From Hyphomicrobium sp. NDB2Meth4 (GTDB lineage Bacteria > Pseudomonadota > Alphaproteobacteria > Rhizobiales > Hyphomicrobiaceae): 64,000 bases of DNA. The stretch spans positions 1,168,501-1,232,500 of the forward strand of contig NZ_FPEJ01000001.1 in the NCBI RefSeq assembly GCF_900117445.1. Reading direction: 5' to 3'. A program made the translations under genes and the position numbers. Positions 1 to 8,828 of this stretch are shown in pieces (the first letter of the stretch is position 1; each line of letters begins with the position of its first letter). Under the pieces are notes generated by a model. It saw only the letters and a list, made by a program, of their open reading frames with translations. It made no database searches and was not told the DNA's origin.

Positions 1-290
1 ATCCCGGCGTCGAGACGCTCAATTTCGCGGTCATGGGCTGCATCGTGAACGGCCCTGGTGAATCGAAGCAAGCCGACATCGGCATCTCGCTGCCCGGAAC
101 CGGCGAAGCACCCGCCGCCCCCGTCTTCATTGACGGAAAGAAGGTGACAACTCTCCGCGGTCCCAACATTGCCGCTGAATTCCAGCAGCTCGTGGAAGAC
201 TATATCGAGCGTCGATTCGGTGGCGGGGGCCATCACGCCGGCGCGGCAGAAAAGAACGAAGCGTCGACTGAAGAACGTCACACGGCCTAG
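1..290 (+). CDS. ispG: 4-hydroxy-3-methylbut-2-enyl diphosphate synthase, C-terminal part (cut by window start)
   Basis: Only about the last 95 residues are present; the gene begins before the window. IspG reduces methylerythritol cyclodiphosphate to HMBPP in the MEP isoprenoid pathway using a [4Fe-4S] cluster. The diagnostic stretch [10 protein letters not shown] is visible; in the family its Cys is a cluster ligand and the Glu of NGPGE lies at the cluster. The tail after RRFGG is a short Gly/His/Ala-rich extension without a known role. Two further isoprenoid genes (a short-chain prenyl synthase and ispE) and a long-chain prenyl synthase lie in the same window, but not in one operon. Confidence 0.94.
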   Translation, partial: PGVETLNFAVMGCIVNGPGESKQADIGISLPGTGEAPAAPVFIDGKKVTTLRGPNIAAEFQQLVEDYIERRFGGGGHHAGAAEKNEASTEERHTA

Positions 291-320
291 AGGCGCGGTC
301 GTGCATTGGGGGAAACGACA

Positions 321-830
321 ATGAAGATCAAAACACCCGCATTGCGCTGCGCTTTGCACGTCGGTCCAGTGAGTGCCTTCGCGCTTCTTCTCGCGGCGTG
401 CTCTGGCTCGTCCGTTCCCGATGTCGATCGCGTATTCCTGTCCGCTGCAGGCAACTGGGATCGCAACCGCGACGGCATCGTCACCTGCGATGAATGGAAG
501 GCGTACGCCGGCGAGCTCTTCGACGCCGCTGACACCAACCGTGACGGCGCTCTCGACAGCGCCGAATACGCCAAGGTGATTTCCATCGATCGCATGTTCG
601 AGACGGCTGATTTCAGCTACTACGACTCCAACAAGGACGGCAAAGTCGACCGCATGGAATTTGTCGAACGGCCGAACCGGGCGTTTGCCCTGCTCGACAA
701 GAACAACGAATGCAGATTGTCGGCGAACCAAGTCGCGGGCGCGCGTGCTCACAGCGAGCAGATCTTCGACAACAAGAAGGCCGAATCCGGCGATCCGCGT
801 GAAAAGAAGACGCCCGGCCTGCCAAACTAG
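321..830 (+). CDS. EF-hand domain lipoprotein
   Basis: A 169-residue protein. The N-terminus is a lipoprotein signal with lipobox LAAC around residue 28, so it is probably lipid-anchored in the envelope. Three EF-hand loops follow the DxNxDG pattern: DRNRDGIVTCDE, DTNRDGALDSAE and DSNKDGKVDRME, so calcium binding is likely. A fourth, degenerate loop may follow (LDKNNECRLS). The ATG at 321 is preceded by GGGGGA at a good distance; an in-frame TTG at 306 is the less likely start. The specific role is unknown. Confidence 0.8.
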   Translation: MKIKTPALRCALHVGPVSAFALLLAACSGSSVPDVDRVFLSAAGNWDRNRDGIVTCDEWKAYAGELFDAADTNRDGALDSAEYAKVISIDRMFETADFSYYDSNKDGKVDRMEFVERPNRAFALLDKNNECRLSANQVAGARAHSEQIFDNKKAESGDPREKKTPGLPN

Positions 831-989
831 CCGACGTCAAATTCCTTCCCTGATTTCGACTCTCCTTCGCCAAGCTTAGGCCATTGGAGCTGCATAGCTT
901 TATGGCCTAGCCCGCGCACGAGACGGGAACCTGCGCGCTTCTCTGAACGTTAAGAGCGCAATCGTCATCAGACGAACGGGGATCTAATC

Positions 990-1682
990 ATGAAAAAGCT
1001 GCTGCTTGCCGGCCTCGCCGCTGGCGCATGGACGACCTGCGCATCCGCCGCAGACTTGGGACCATATACACCGCCACCGCCGCGCGCTGAGCCGATCTAC
1101 GAGCCGGTGCGCGAGCACAACGCGTGGAATTGGCAAGGCCTCTACTTCGGCGCCAACGCTGGCTACGGCTGGGGCAATGATAACCCCGCCTACTACAATG
1201 GTGCGAGCGGCTCGCTCAATCCGGACGGTTGGTACGGCGGCGGCCAGATCGGCTACAACGCGCAGTTCAACTGGCTCGTGCTCGGCATGGAAGCCGACCT
1301 GCAAGGCGCTGACATCAGCGACTCCACGTCGCTCAACAGCGGCTTCGCCAACGTGCAGACCGACATCGACTGGTTCTCGACGGTGCGCGGCCGCATCGGC
1401 TACGCCGCTGGTTCGACGCTGATCTACTTCACCGGCGGCTGGGCCTTCGCCGATCTCAATCAGAGCATCACGACGCCAAGCGTTTCGATGAGCAAAGACG
1501 AGATCGCCTCGGGTTACACGCTCGGCGGCGGTATGGAGTGGAAGTTCGCGCCGAACTGGTCGCTGAAGACCGAATATCTTTATGTCGATCTCGGCGAACA
1601 GACGCTGTCGGGCCCGTCCGGCACCTACACGACAGATACCGACTTCCACACCGTGCGCGCGGGCGTCAACTTCCACTTCTGA
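990..1682 (+). CDS. Omp25/Omp31-type outer membrane beta-barrel protein
   Basis: A 230-residue protein with a Sec signal peptide (MKKLLLAGLAAGAWTTCASA). The mature part has the features of the small Omp25/Omp31 porin-like family of Hyphomicrobiales: WQGLYFGANAGYGWG near the start, repeated amphipathic aromatic strands, GMEWKFAPNWSLKTEYLYVDLG, and a C-terminal strand ending in Phe (VRAGVNFHF), the usual outer-membrane assembly signal. It is likely an eight-stranded barrel. It stands alone and is followed closely by a strong terminator, so it is probably monocistronic and well expressed. Confidence 0.88.
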   Translation: MKKLLLAGLAAGAWTTCASAADLGPYTPPPPRAEPIYEPVREHNAWNWQGLYFGANAGYGWGNDNPAYYNGASGSLNPDGWYGGGQIGYNAQFNWLVLGMEADLQGADISDSTSLNSGFANVQTDIDWFSTVRGRIGYAAGSTLIYFTGGWAFADLNQSITTPSVSMSKDEIASGYTLGGGMEWKFAPNWSLKTEYLYVDLGEQTLSGPSGTYTTDTDFHTVRAGVNFHF

Positions 1683-1705
1683 CGTCAGCGGTGATCGATT
1701 AATCG

Positions 1706-1731
1706 AAAGGCGCCCTTGCGGGCGCCTTTTT
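1706..1731 (+). terminator. Rho-independent terminator of the Omp25-like gene
   Basis: A perfect 10-bp stem, AAAGGCGCCC / GGGCGCCTTT, with a TTGC loop, ends in a T-run 24 bases after the stop codon at 1682. Confidence 0.9.
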
Positions 1732-1750
1732 GCTTTCAGCTCAGACCCCC

Positions 1751-1840
1751 ATGCCGCGAAGCGGCAAGGCGCCAAGGGCGCCCGGCGTCACGCCCCGATC
1801 GTCCGAGCACCTATCAGCGAGGGCGTGAATCGGCGGCGCA
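1751..1840. repeat. Dispersed hairpin repeat, locus A
   Basis: Between the convergent Omp25-like gene and prenyl synthase. Two consecutive hairpins, GCCGC-GAA-GCGGC (1753-1765) and GGCGCC-AAG-GGCGCC (1768-1782), are followed by a block at 1797-1840 that recurs at 59059-59102 with about three mismatches. It belongs to the same family as the arrays at 26282, 50704 and 59193. Confidence 0.75.
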
Positions 1841-1918
1841 AAGATGCGCCGGCTATCAGCTCGCGCGACGATCGTCGCAAGCCAAGCATCCCGCCACTCG
1901 CGTCAGCCAGAAATACGA

Positions 1919-2818
1919 CTAGTGCCCACGGCTCGCTGTGAAGCGTGCCGCTTCGATCAGCGTAGCGGCCTTATCGCCGAACGGAGCTAGCTCGCGCTCG
2001 GCGCCACGCACGGCGTCTTCGAGCCTTGCGCGTGCAGCCTCGATCCCGAGCAGCGACACGAGCGTCGCCTTTCCCGCAGCATGGTCCTTGCCCGTCGCTT
2101 TGCCGACCGTTTCGGCGTCGCCTTCGGCATCGAGCAGATCGTCGGCAATCTGGAAGGCCAGCCCAAGATGCTCGCCATAGCGCCTGACCGCCGCGCGCAT
2201 TTCGCCTGTCGCCCCGCCCAGTACAGCGCCGGCCTCGCACGCTGCCGCGAGAAGCGCACCGGTTTTCAGCGCCTGCAGCCGCTGCACATGCCCGATCGTC
2301 GGAGCCGCCGGTTCGCCTCGCTTGTCCGCGGCAAGGTCCAGCATCTGACCGAGCACCATCCCGCGGCCGCCGGCGGCGTGTGCGAGTAGCCGCGTGAGCT
2401 CCGACCGTACCGCAGCATCAGGGTGGGTCCCCTGACGCGACATGATTTCGAAGGCGAGCGTCAGCAGGGCATCGCCGGCCAATATGGCGGTCCATTCGTC
2501 GAACGCTTTGTGCACCGTCGGACGCCCGCGTCTCAGGTCGTCGTCGTCCATCGCTGGTAGATCATCATGCGCCAGCGAATAGCAGTGGACGCACTCGAAG
2601 GCCGCACCGGCGTCCATCGCCTTGTCCGGGACCACATCAAAAAGTCTCGCTGTTTCAACGACGAGAAACGGCCTGAAGCGCTTGCCGCCTCCAAGCAGCG
2701 CATGCTCCATCGCATCAGCGAGGCGTTCGCCCTTTTCCGGCCCGCATTCTGCGAGCAATTCGGAGAGGCGCTGCTCGATAAGGCCCGCTGCAGCGCCGAG
2801 CCTTTGCATGAACGTCAT
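1919..2818 (-). CDS. ispA: Short-chain polyprenyl diphosphate synthase (farnesyl/geranylgeranyl diphosphate synthase)
   Basis: A 299-residue trans-prenyltransferase that condenses IPP with an allylic diphosphate. The first aspartate-rich motif is DDLPAMDDDD followed by LRRGRPT, the bacterial IspA form with a two-residue insert; the second is DDLLD within FQIADDLLDAEGD. The GGKRFRP motif binds IPP. Length and motifs fit FPP synthase, but GGPP synthases of this type look alike, so product length is not settled. ATG codons at 2818 and 2809 are both possible starts. The reading frame stays open far upstream, but that extension overlaps mtgA and looks non-coding. It is transcribed divergently from mtgA. 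Confidence 0.88.
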   Translation of the reverse strand: MTFMQRLGAAAGLIEQRLSELLAECGPEKGERLADAMEHALLGGGKRFRPFLVVETARLFDVVPDKAMDAGAAFECVHCYSLAHDDLPAMDDDDLRRGRPTVHKAFDEWTAILAGDALLTLAFEIMSRQGTHPDAAVRSELTRLLAHAAGGRGMVLGQMLDLAADKRGEPAAPTIGHVQRLQALKTGALLAAACEAGAVLGGATGEMRAAVRRYGEHLGLAFQIADDLLDAEGDAETVGKATGKDHAAGKATLVSLLGIEAARARLEDAVRGAERELAPFGDKAATLIEAARFTASRGH

Positions 2819-2973
2819 TCTCAGAGTACCTAGAGCGCTTCCGGAAAAGTGGGAACCCGTTTTCCGAGAAGAAGCGCGACAAGACAAAGATCTAGAGCCG
2901 GGCCAGGCCGCCGGTGCCATACGGCACAAGCGACACGCGAGCGGATACAGCATCGGGGCGATGCAAGCAAAGT

Positions 2974-4878
2974 ATGGACAGGTCCGATCCTCAGCGCGCA
3001 CGACCCGGCAACAAGGCAGATGCCGACGCCGAGGCGCAAAAGCCCTCCGGCGAGCAACATCACTCCAAAGCAACGTCCGATGAGACTGCCGCGGTGCAGG
3101 ATCCGGCCCGCTTCGGGGAGACGGAAGCGGATGCAGCGGAACGCGCCTATTTCGATCATCTGGAACGCGACACGACGCAACCCGTGCGCCGTTATGCCGG
3201 TGTGCCGCTCTTCGACCAGCAGACGCGCCCCGCTCCACTGAACAGAGACGCCGCAGCGCACCAGCCCGCCGATCCGGAGCCGCCGCAAGCCCCGGTAACG
3301 CCAGACCCAGAGCCCCAGCCAGAGCCCGAGCCTTATTCCGAGCCCGATGTGCCGCCGATCTCGCGCACGTTCGAGCCGCAGCCCTTTGCCGTGCCCCGGC
3401 CGTCGGATCGACCGTTGCCGCAGGTCCCGCGTCGGACAGAACCCTCGCCCCCCGCACAGCCGCCGTCTAAGCCTGCCTCGGTCGCACCCGCGCAAGCAGC
3501 ACCCGCGCCCGCATCTCCTGTCGAGCCTCCGAGCGCGAGCGCGGCACCCGAAACGGAGAGGCAGGTCGAAGCCAGCATCGCAGCCAAGCAGACCGACCCG
3601 CCAAATGAGCGGCATGTCGAGCAGCAGGCGTCACCCGAGCCAGCGTCGCCGTCTATCCCGGACGCGTCGGCGTCGCGCGGGACGGTTGGCGCGGAGCCCG
3701 AGCGCGAGCCCCAACCCCGGCCCGATGCCGCCCTGCGGCCCGAGAGCAAATCCGAGAGCCCGCCGCCGATCGCGTCCGAGCCGATACCCGCCGCACCGGC
3801 CGCGGAGAAGGTGCGTGAGAGCGCCCCGCCTCCGCTGCCCGCGCAGACGCAAGTACCCCAGCAGCCTAGCCCGCTGGCTCCACGTCCCAACGCCGCGCCA
3901 CCGCCGCTGCCGCCGAGGCCGGTCGCCGCCCCGCCGCCCTTCGCCCGCGGATATCAACCTCCGCCGCGCCCGCCCGTGCCGCCAATGCCGGCGTCACCGC
4001 CGGCTCTCCCCGGCGATCAGTCACGCTGGAGCGAGCCACCGCGGCCTCAGCCCCCGCCAGCCGCACGTCCGTCCGCGCCGCCGCCGCCACCCGTTCCGCG
4101 CCCCGATCCATCGTTTGATTTCGCCGTCCGGCCCGTATCCGCCGTCGATGCCGAGGCGCCACCCGTCTCAATCGCACCGGGCCGCCGCGATTGGCGCGAT
4201 CTGGCGCGTCGCGCCGCGCACGCCCTTTTCCTTGTATTCGCCGGCTGGTTCATCGCCGTGCTCGTGCTGATCGTCGCCTACCGTTTCGTCAACCCGCCGA
4301 TCTCAATGCTGATGGTCCAGCGCTTCCTCACCGGCAACTCGATAAACAAGCAGTGGGTGCCGATCGAGCGCATCTCGCCCAACCTCCAGCGCGCCGTCAT
4401 CGTCTCTGAGGATGGCCGCTTCTGTCAGCACTGGGGCGTCGACTTCATCGAGGCTGCCAACGCGCTGCGGCGCGCCTCCGACGGCTACCCGCGCGGGGCC
4501 AGCACGATAACCATGCAGGTCGCCAAGAACCTGTTTTTGTTGCCAACCAAGAGCTACCTGCGCAAGGCTGTAGAGATTCCCCTCACCTTCGCGATTGAGC
4601 TGGCCTGGTCCAAGCGGCGCATCCTCGAGGTTTATCTGAACATCGTTGAATGGGGCCCGGGCGTGTTCGGCGCCGAAGCGGCCTCCCGCGCCCATTTCGG
4701 CCGTTCCGCCGCCAGCCTCAGTCCGCGTCAGGCGGCCCAGTTAGCGGCAGTCCTGCCCAACCCGATCATCCGCGATGCCGGCTCGCCAGGACCCCGCACC
4801 GCCCGCAAGGCTTCGGTCATCCAATCCCGGGCCGCCCGGGGCCGCTCGGCTTCAGCCTGCGTCGACATCCAGCGTTAA
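2974..4878 (+). CDS. mtgA: Monofunctional peptidoglycan glycosyltransferase MtgA with a long proline-rich cytoplasmic N-terminus
   Basis: A 634-residue protein. Residues 1 to about 410 are low-complexity and rich in Pro, Ala, Glu and Arg. One membrane helix follows (about 412-436, LFLVFAGWFIAVLVLIVAY). The C-terminal 200 residues are a GT51 transglycosylase domain that polymerises lipid II: VIVSEDGRFCQHWGVD contains the catalytic Glu (residue 479), GASTITMQVAKNLFL is the second motif, and EVYLNIVEWGPGVFGAE follows. MtgA proteins are usually near 230 residues, so the N-terminal extension is unusual. The start at 2974 is an ATG; an in-frame start at 2914 is less likely. Confidence 0.9.
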   Translation: MDRSDPQRARPGNKADADAEAQKPSGEQHHSKATSDETAAVQDPARFGETEADAAERAYFDHLERDTTQPVRRYAGVPLFDQQTRPAPLNRDAAAHQPADPEPPQAPVTPDPEPQPEPEPYSEPDVPPISRTFEPQPFAVPRPSDRPLPQVPRRTEPSPPAQPPSKPASVAPAQAAPAPASPVEPPSASAAPETERQVEASIAAKQTDPPNERHVEQQASPEPASPSIPDASASRGTVGAEPEREPQPRPDAALRPESKSESPPPIASEPIPAAPAAEKVRESAPPPLPAQTQVPQQPSPLAPRPNAAPPPLPPRPVAAPPPFARGYQPPPRPPVPPMPASPPALPGDQSRWSEPPRPQPPPAARPSAPPPPPVPRPDPSFDFAVRPVSAVDAEAPPVSIAPGRRDWRDLARRAAHALFLVFAGWFIAVLVLIVAYRFVNPPISMLMVQRFLTGNSINKQWVPIERISPNLQRAVIVSEDGRFCQHWGVDFIEAANALRRASDGYPRGASTITMQVAKNLFLLPTKSYLRKAVEIPLTFAIELAWSKRRILEVYLNIVEWGPGVFGAEAASRAHFGRSAASLSPRQAAQLAAVLPNPIIRDAGSPGPRTARKASVIQSRAARGRSASACVDIQR

Positions 4879-4934
4879 CGCTCAGCTTGCCTCTGGCACT
4901 CCCATTAGAATGTCGGTATAAGGCGCGCCCATGT

Positions 4935-5013
4935 GCCCGGCGGGGTGAACCCTGCGCCGGGCTGTGCAACGGAAATTTCCCACAAACGGGGTTTCGGCGG
5001 GCCTTTGGGCCCG
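4935..5013 (+). other. Structured leader upstream of rpmF
   Basis: Between mtgA (stop 4878) and rpmF (start 5065). The first hairpin is GCCCGGCG (4935-4942) with CGCCGGGC (4955-4962), continued inside by GGG-TGAA-CCC. The second is CGGGCC-TTTG-GGCCCG (4998-5013). Neither has a T-run, so they look more like a leader or processing structure than a terminator. Function is inferred only. Confidence 0.4.
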
Positions 5014-5064
5014 AGCGGGGCGAATTTAGCCCTTTCCCCGGAAAAGACTACGGAGTTCAGGACT

Positions 5065-5250
5065 ATGGCAGTTCCGCGGAAGAAGGTTTCCCCGATGAAG
5101 CGCGGGCAGCGCCGCTCGCACGACGCGCTCAGCGCGCCGGCCTACGTCGAGGACAAGGAGTCGGGCGAGCTTCGCCGTCCCCACCACATCGACCTGAAGA
5201 CCGGCAAGTACCGCGGTCGTCAGATTCTCGAGCCGAAGGCCGACGTCTAA
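5065..5250 (+). CDS. rpmF: 50S ribosomal protein L32
   Basis: A 61-residue basic protein beginning [20 protein letters not shown], the typical alphaproteobacterial L32 start, and ending ILEPKADV. It is a component of the large ribosomal subunit. The ATG at 5065 follows a GGAG about ten bases upstream. The open frame extends upstream to 4933, but only the part from 5065 resembles L32. Confidence 0.96.
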   Translation: MAVPRKKVSPMKRGQRRSHDALSAPAYVEDKESGELRRPHHIDLKTGKYRGRQILEPKADV

Positions 5251-5377
5251 AAAAGGCCCTGACGGCAGGGGACATTGCGCCGATGCTCGGGGGGCATTCG
5301 GCGTTGCAGCAGCAAGGCCCCCGTGGCAATAGATTTGTCATAGCCCGGCCACACGCGCCGAACAGGGGGACTGCGTA

Positions 5378-5788
5378 ATGTCGCTTAGGTCGCTGCCGTC
5401 AATCATCCTCGCGTTCATTCTGTACAACGTCGTGGTCTTCGTCTCCGGCGGCACCGACGTGCTGAAGTCCTCGCTGTTCGAATTGAACATGCTGAGCGGC
5501 GGCGTTTGGCAGTTCACGGTCGGCGATCTCATCGTTCTGCTGACCCTGTTCCTCCTCTTCGCCGAGATCGTGAAGTCGACGTACACATCGACCTCCTCGC
5601 TCGTTGATCACGGCCTGTCGATGGTCGTGTTCATCGCTTGCATCGTCGAATTCTTGCTCGTGCCGCAGGCTGCGACGTCGACCTTCTTCCTCATCATGGT
5701 TGCGACTGCCATTGACGTCGTCGCCGGCTTCACCATCGGCATCCGCGTCGCCCGTCGCGACCTCGCCATCGGCGGCGCGGTCGACTGA
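5378..5788 (+). CDS. Small multi-pass membrane protein of unknown function
   Basis: A 136-residue protein with about four hydrophobic segments: SIILAFILYNVVVFVSGG, a segment around FTVGDLIVLLTLFLLF, SMVVFIACIVEFLLVP, and FFLIMVATAIDVVAGF. No motif was recognised. It lies alone between rpmF and the terminator shared with phaR, with the ATG after an AGGGGGA-type ribosome site. Confidence 0.7.
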   Translation: MSLRSLPSIILAFILYNVVVFVSGGTDVLKSSLFELNMLSGGVWQFTVGDLIVLLTLFLLFAEIVKSTYTSTSSLVDHGLSMVVFIACIVEFLLVPQAATSTFFLIMVATAIDVVAGFTIGIRVARRDLAIGGAVD

Positions 5789-5818
5789 TCGCGCAGCGCC
5801 GCGGCGACCACTGAAATA

Positions 5819-5850
5819 AAAAAAGCGACCGCATTGACGGTCGCTTTTTT
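5819..5850. terminator. Bidirectional terminator between the membrane protein and phaR
   Basis: A 13-bp stem, A-run plus AGCGACCG, a CATTGA loop, then CGGTCGCT plus T-run. It carries a T-run on both strands and lies between two convergent genes, so it can serve both. Confidence 0.9.
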
Positions 5851-5880
5851 GATTCCGACTTTGGCGTCAGTGCAGAAGGA

Positions 5881-6501
5881 TCAGTTGTCGCCCGAAAGCT
5901 TGTCGATCTTCTGCTGCATGCTCGCGAGCTGCGCCTTGAGCTCGGTAATCTCGCTGGCTTCACCGGGTTTCGCGCCCGGCTTCTCGCCCTCGGTCCGCAT
6001 CTTGCCGGTGCCGGGCACGCCGGTGAACGGGCTCCACATCGACAGCGCCTGCTCGAACATCTGCATGTTCTTGCGTGCCTGGTCCTGATAGACCTCGAAC
6101 GCAGCGGTCGGGTTCGAGAACGCAGTGGCGAACTGAGCCCGGATCTTCTCCTGCTCCTTCACCAGATTCTCTAGGCTGAACTGCAGGTAGCCCGGAACCA
6201 TGCGTCCGATGCTGTCATCGTAGAAGCGAATGAGCTGGCGCAGGAACGGGACAGGAAGCAGCGTCTGACCGCCCTGCCGGTTCTCCTGCTCGACGATGAT
6301 CTGCGTGAGCACCGAATGCGTGAGGTCATCGCCCGTCTTCGCATCGTAGACGACGAAATCTCGATCCGACCGCACCATCGACGCCAGATCCTCCAGCGTG
6401 ACGTAGGTGCTCGTCTCGGTATTGTAGAGTCGCCGGTTGGCATATTTCTTTATGACAACCGCTTCTCTTTTGTCGGCTGGCGCGTCGGGTTTGTTCAACA
6501 T
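5881..6501 (-). CDS. phaR: Polyhydroxyalkanoate synthesis repressor PhaR
   Basis: A 206-residue regulator. The N-terminal PHB/PHA accumulation domain begins at VVIKKYANRRLYNTETSTYVT, a strongly conserved stretch that binds both DNA and PHB. The middle contains FLRQLIRFYDDSIGRMVPGYL, and the tail has a coiled coil (LKAQLASMQQKIDKL) fitting oligomerisation. The protein represses phasin genes and its own gene until PHB granules titrate it away. The ATG at 6501 begins MLNKPDAPA; the open frame extends upstream to 6615 but lacks similarity. It is divergent from phaA. Confidence 0.93.
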   Translation of the reverse strand: MLNKPDAPADKREAVVIKKYANRRLYNTETSTYVTLEDLASMVRSDRDFVVYDAKTGDDLTHSVLTQIIVEQENRQGGQTLLPVPFLRQLIRFYDDSIGRMVPGYLQFSLENLVKEQEKIRAQFATAFSNPTAAFEVYQDQARKNMQMFEQALSMWSPFTGVPGTGKMRTEGEKPGAKPGEASEITELKAQLASMQQKIDKLSGDN

Positions 6502-6540
6502 TGCTGGGCCGTTGCAGAAGATTTTTGCACTGCGGCAGCG
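6502..6540. promoter_or_regulatory. Candidate PhaR operator (TGC-rich) upstream of phaR
   Basis: Directly upstream of the phaR start is a cluster TTGCTG, TTGCAG, TTGCAC and CTGC-G-GCAG (6501-6537). PhaR proteins of Paracoccus and Rhodobacter are known to bind TGC-rich, CTGC/GCAG-type sites and to autoregulate. That this site is bound is an inference from the pattern and its position. Confidence 0.4.
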
Positions 6541-6720
6541 TAACACACCCCCGCCCACCGGTGCCAGCCGTTTGTGTTGACCGGCGCAGTCATTTGGCGC
6601 ATTAGCTGGCGGCAAGCCTAAGCTTTGGTAATACGTGGTTTATGCACCGCGGCCAGCCGGGCCCCTGAAAACGGGCACCGTCGCCTCGGCGCTAGCCCGA
6701 TCTATAAGAATCCGCATGCT

Positions 6721-6730
6721 CGAGGAGGAG
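6721..6730 (+). promoter_or_regulatory. Strong Shine-Dalgarno of phaA
   Basis: CGAGGAGGAG, close to the ideal anti-16S complement, lies about ten bases before the ATG at 6740. It decides that start over the upstream in-frame GTG at 6635. Confidence 0.75.
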
Positions 6731-6739
6731 CCTTTACGG

Positions 6740-7927
<1,188 letters not shown>

Positions 7928-7945
7928 TAGAAGTTCGTCGAAATC

Positions 7946-7971
7946 CGCTCCGGCCCTCAGCGGCCGGAGCG
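7946..7971 (+). other. Hairpin in the phaA-phaB spacer
   Basis: A perfect 10-bp GC-rich stem, CGCTCCGGCC / GGCCGGAGCG, with a six-base loop and no T-run. It may slow 3' decay of phaA mRNA or partly attenuate phaB, but this is only inferred. Confidence 0.5.
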
Positions 7972-8022
7972 CCCGCCCACCCCTGATCAAATCAACAAGA
8001 GACCATCCGAGGGAGGTTCTTC

Positions 8023-8751
8023 ATGGCTCGTGTCGCCCTGGTGACGGGAGGTACGCGCGGTATCGGCCACGCCATTTCCGTCGCGCTCAAGAACGCAGGC
8101 TACCGCGTTGCTGCCAACTACGCCGGCAATGACGCCGCCGCGCAGCAGTTCCAGGCCGAGACCGGCATCCCCGTCTTCAAGTGGAACGTCGGCGAGTTCG
8201 ACGCTTGCGCCGCCGGCATCGCTCAGGTGACGAAAGAGGTCGGCCCCGTCGACGTGCTGGTCAACAACGCCGGCATCACGCGCGACGCCATGCTTCACCG
8301 CATGACGAAGGAGCAGTGGAACGAGGTCATCAACGTCGACCTCGACAGCCTCTTCAACATGTGCCGTCACGTCATCGACGGCATGCGCGCGCGCAGCTTC
8401 GGCCGCATCATCAACATCTCGTCCATCAACGGCCGCAAGGGCCAGATGGGCCAGACCAACTACTCCGCGGCCAAAGCCGGCACGCACGGCTTCACCAAGG
8501 CTCTCGCCTACGAGAGCGCCGCCAAGGGCATCACCGTCAACACCATCGCGCCGGGCTACATCGCCACCGAGATGGTCGCCGCGGTGCCGAAGGAAGTTCT
8601 CGACACCAAGATCATCCCGCAGATCCCCGTCGGCCGCCTTGGCGAGTCCGAGGAGATCGCGCGTGCGGTGACCTTCCTGGCTTCGGACAACGCCGGCTTC
8701 GTCACCGGTGCCTGCCTCGACGTCAACGGCGGTCACTACATGGCGACCTGA
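8023..8751 (+). CDS. phaB: Acetoacetyl-CoA reductase (NADPH)
   Basis: A 242-residue short-chain dehydrogenase that reduces acetoacetyl-CoA to (R)-3-hydroxybutyryl-CoA for PHB synthesis. The nucleotide-binding motif is TGGTRGIG near the start; NNAGITRDAMLHRM, the INISSING serine region and YSAAKAG (Tyr147, Lys151) complete the catalytic set. The ATG follows a GGGAGG ribosome site at 8011. It is co-directional with phaA and ends in a strong terminator. Confidence 0.95.
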   Translation: MARVALVTGGTRGIGHAISVALKNAGYRVAANYAGNDAAAQQFQAETGIPVFKWNVGEFDACAAGIAQVTKEVGPVDVLVNNAGITRDAMLHRMTKEQWNEVINVDLDSLFNMCRHVIDGMRARSFGRIINISSINGRKGQMGQTNYSAAKAGTHGFTKALAYESAAKGITVNTIAPGYIATEMVAAVPKEVLDTKIIPQIPVGRLGESEEIARAVTFLASDNAGFVTGACLDVNGGHYMAT

Positions 8752-8775
8752 TCGGTCGTATCAATCGACAAAAGA

Positions 8776-8805
8776 AAATGGCCGGGCATTTGCCCGGCCA
8801 TTTTT
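8776..8805. terminator. Terminator after phaB
   Basis: A long stem, AAAATGGCCGGGCA / TGCCCGGCCATTTT, with almost no loop and a T-run follows phaB by 25 bases. Its A-rich left arm may also serve the convergent NYN gene. Confidence 0.9.
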
Positions 8806-8828
8806 GTATCTGCTTCTCGCTCCGCCCC

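Noticed and set aside
984-1775. Long minus-strand open frame opposite the Omp25-like gene
   Set aside because: It is a codon-bias shadow of a clear porin gene and its product has no recognisable family.
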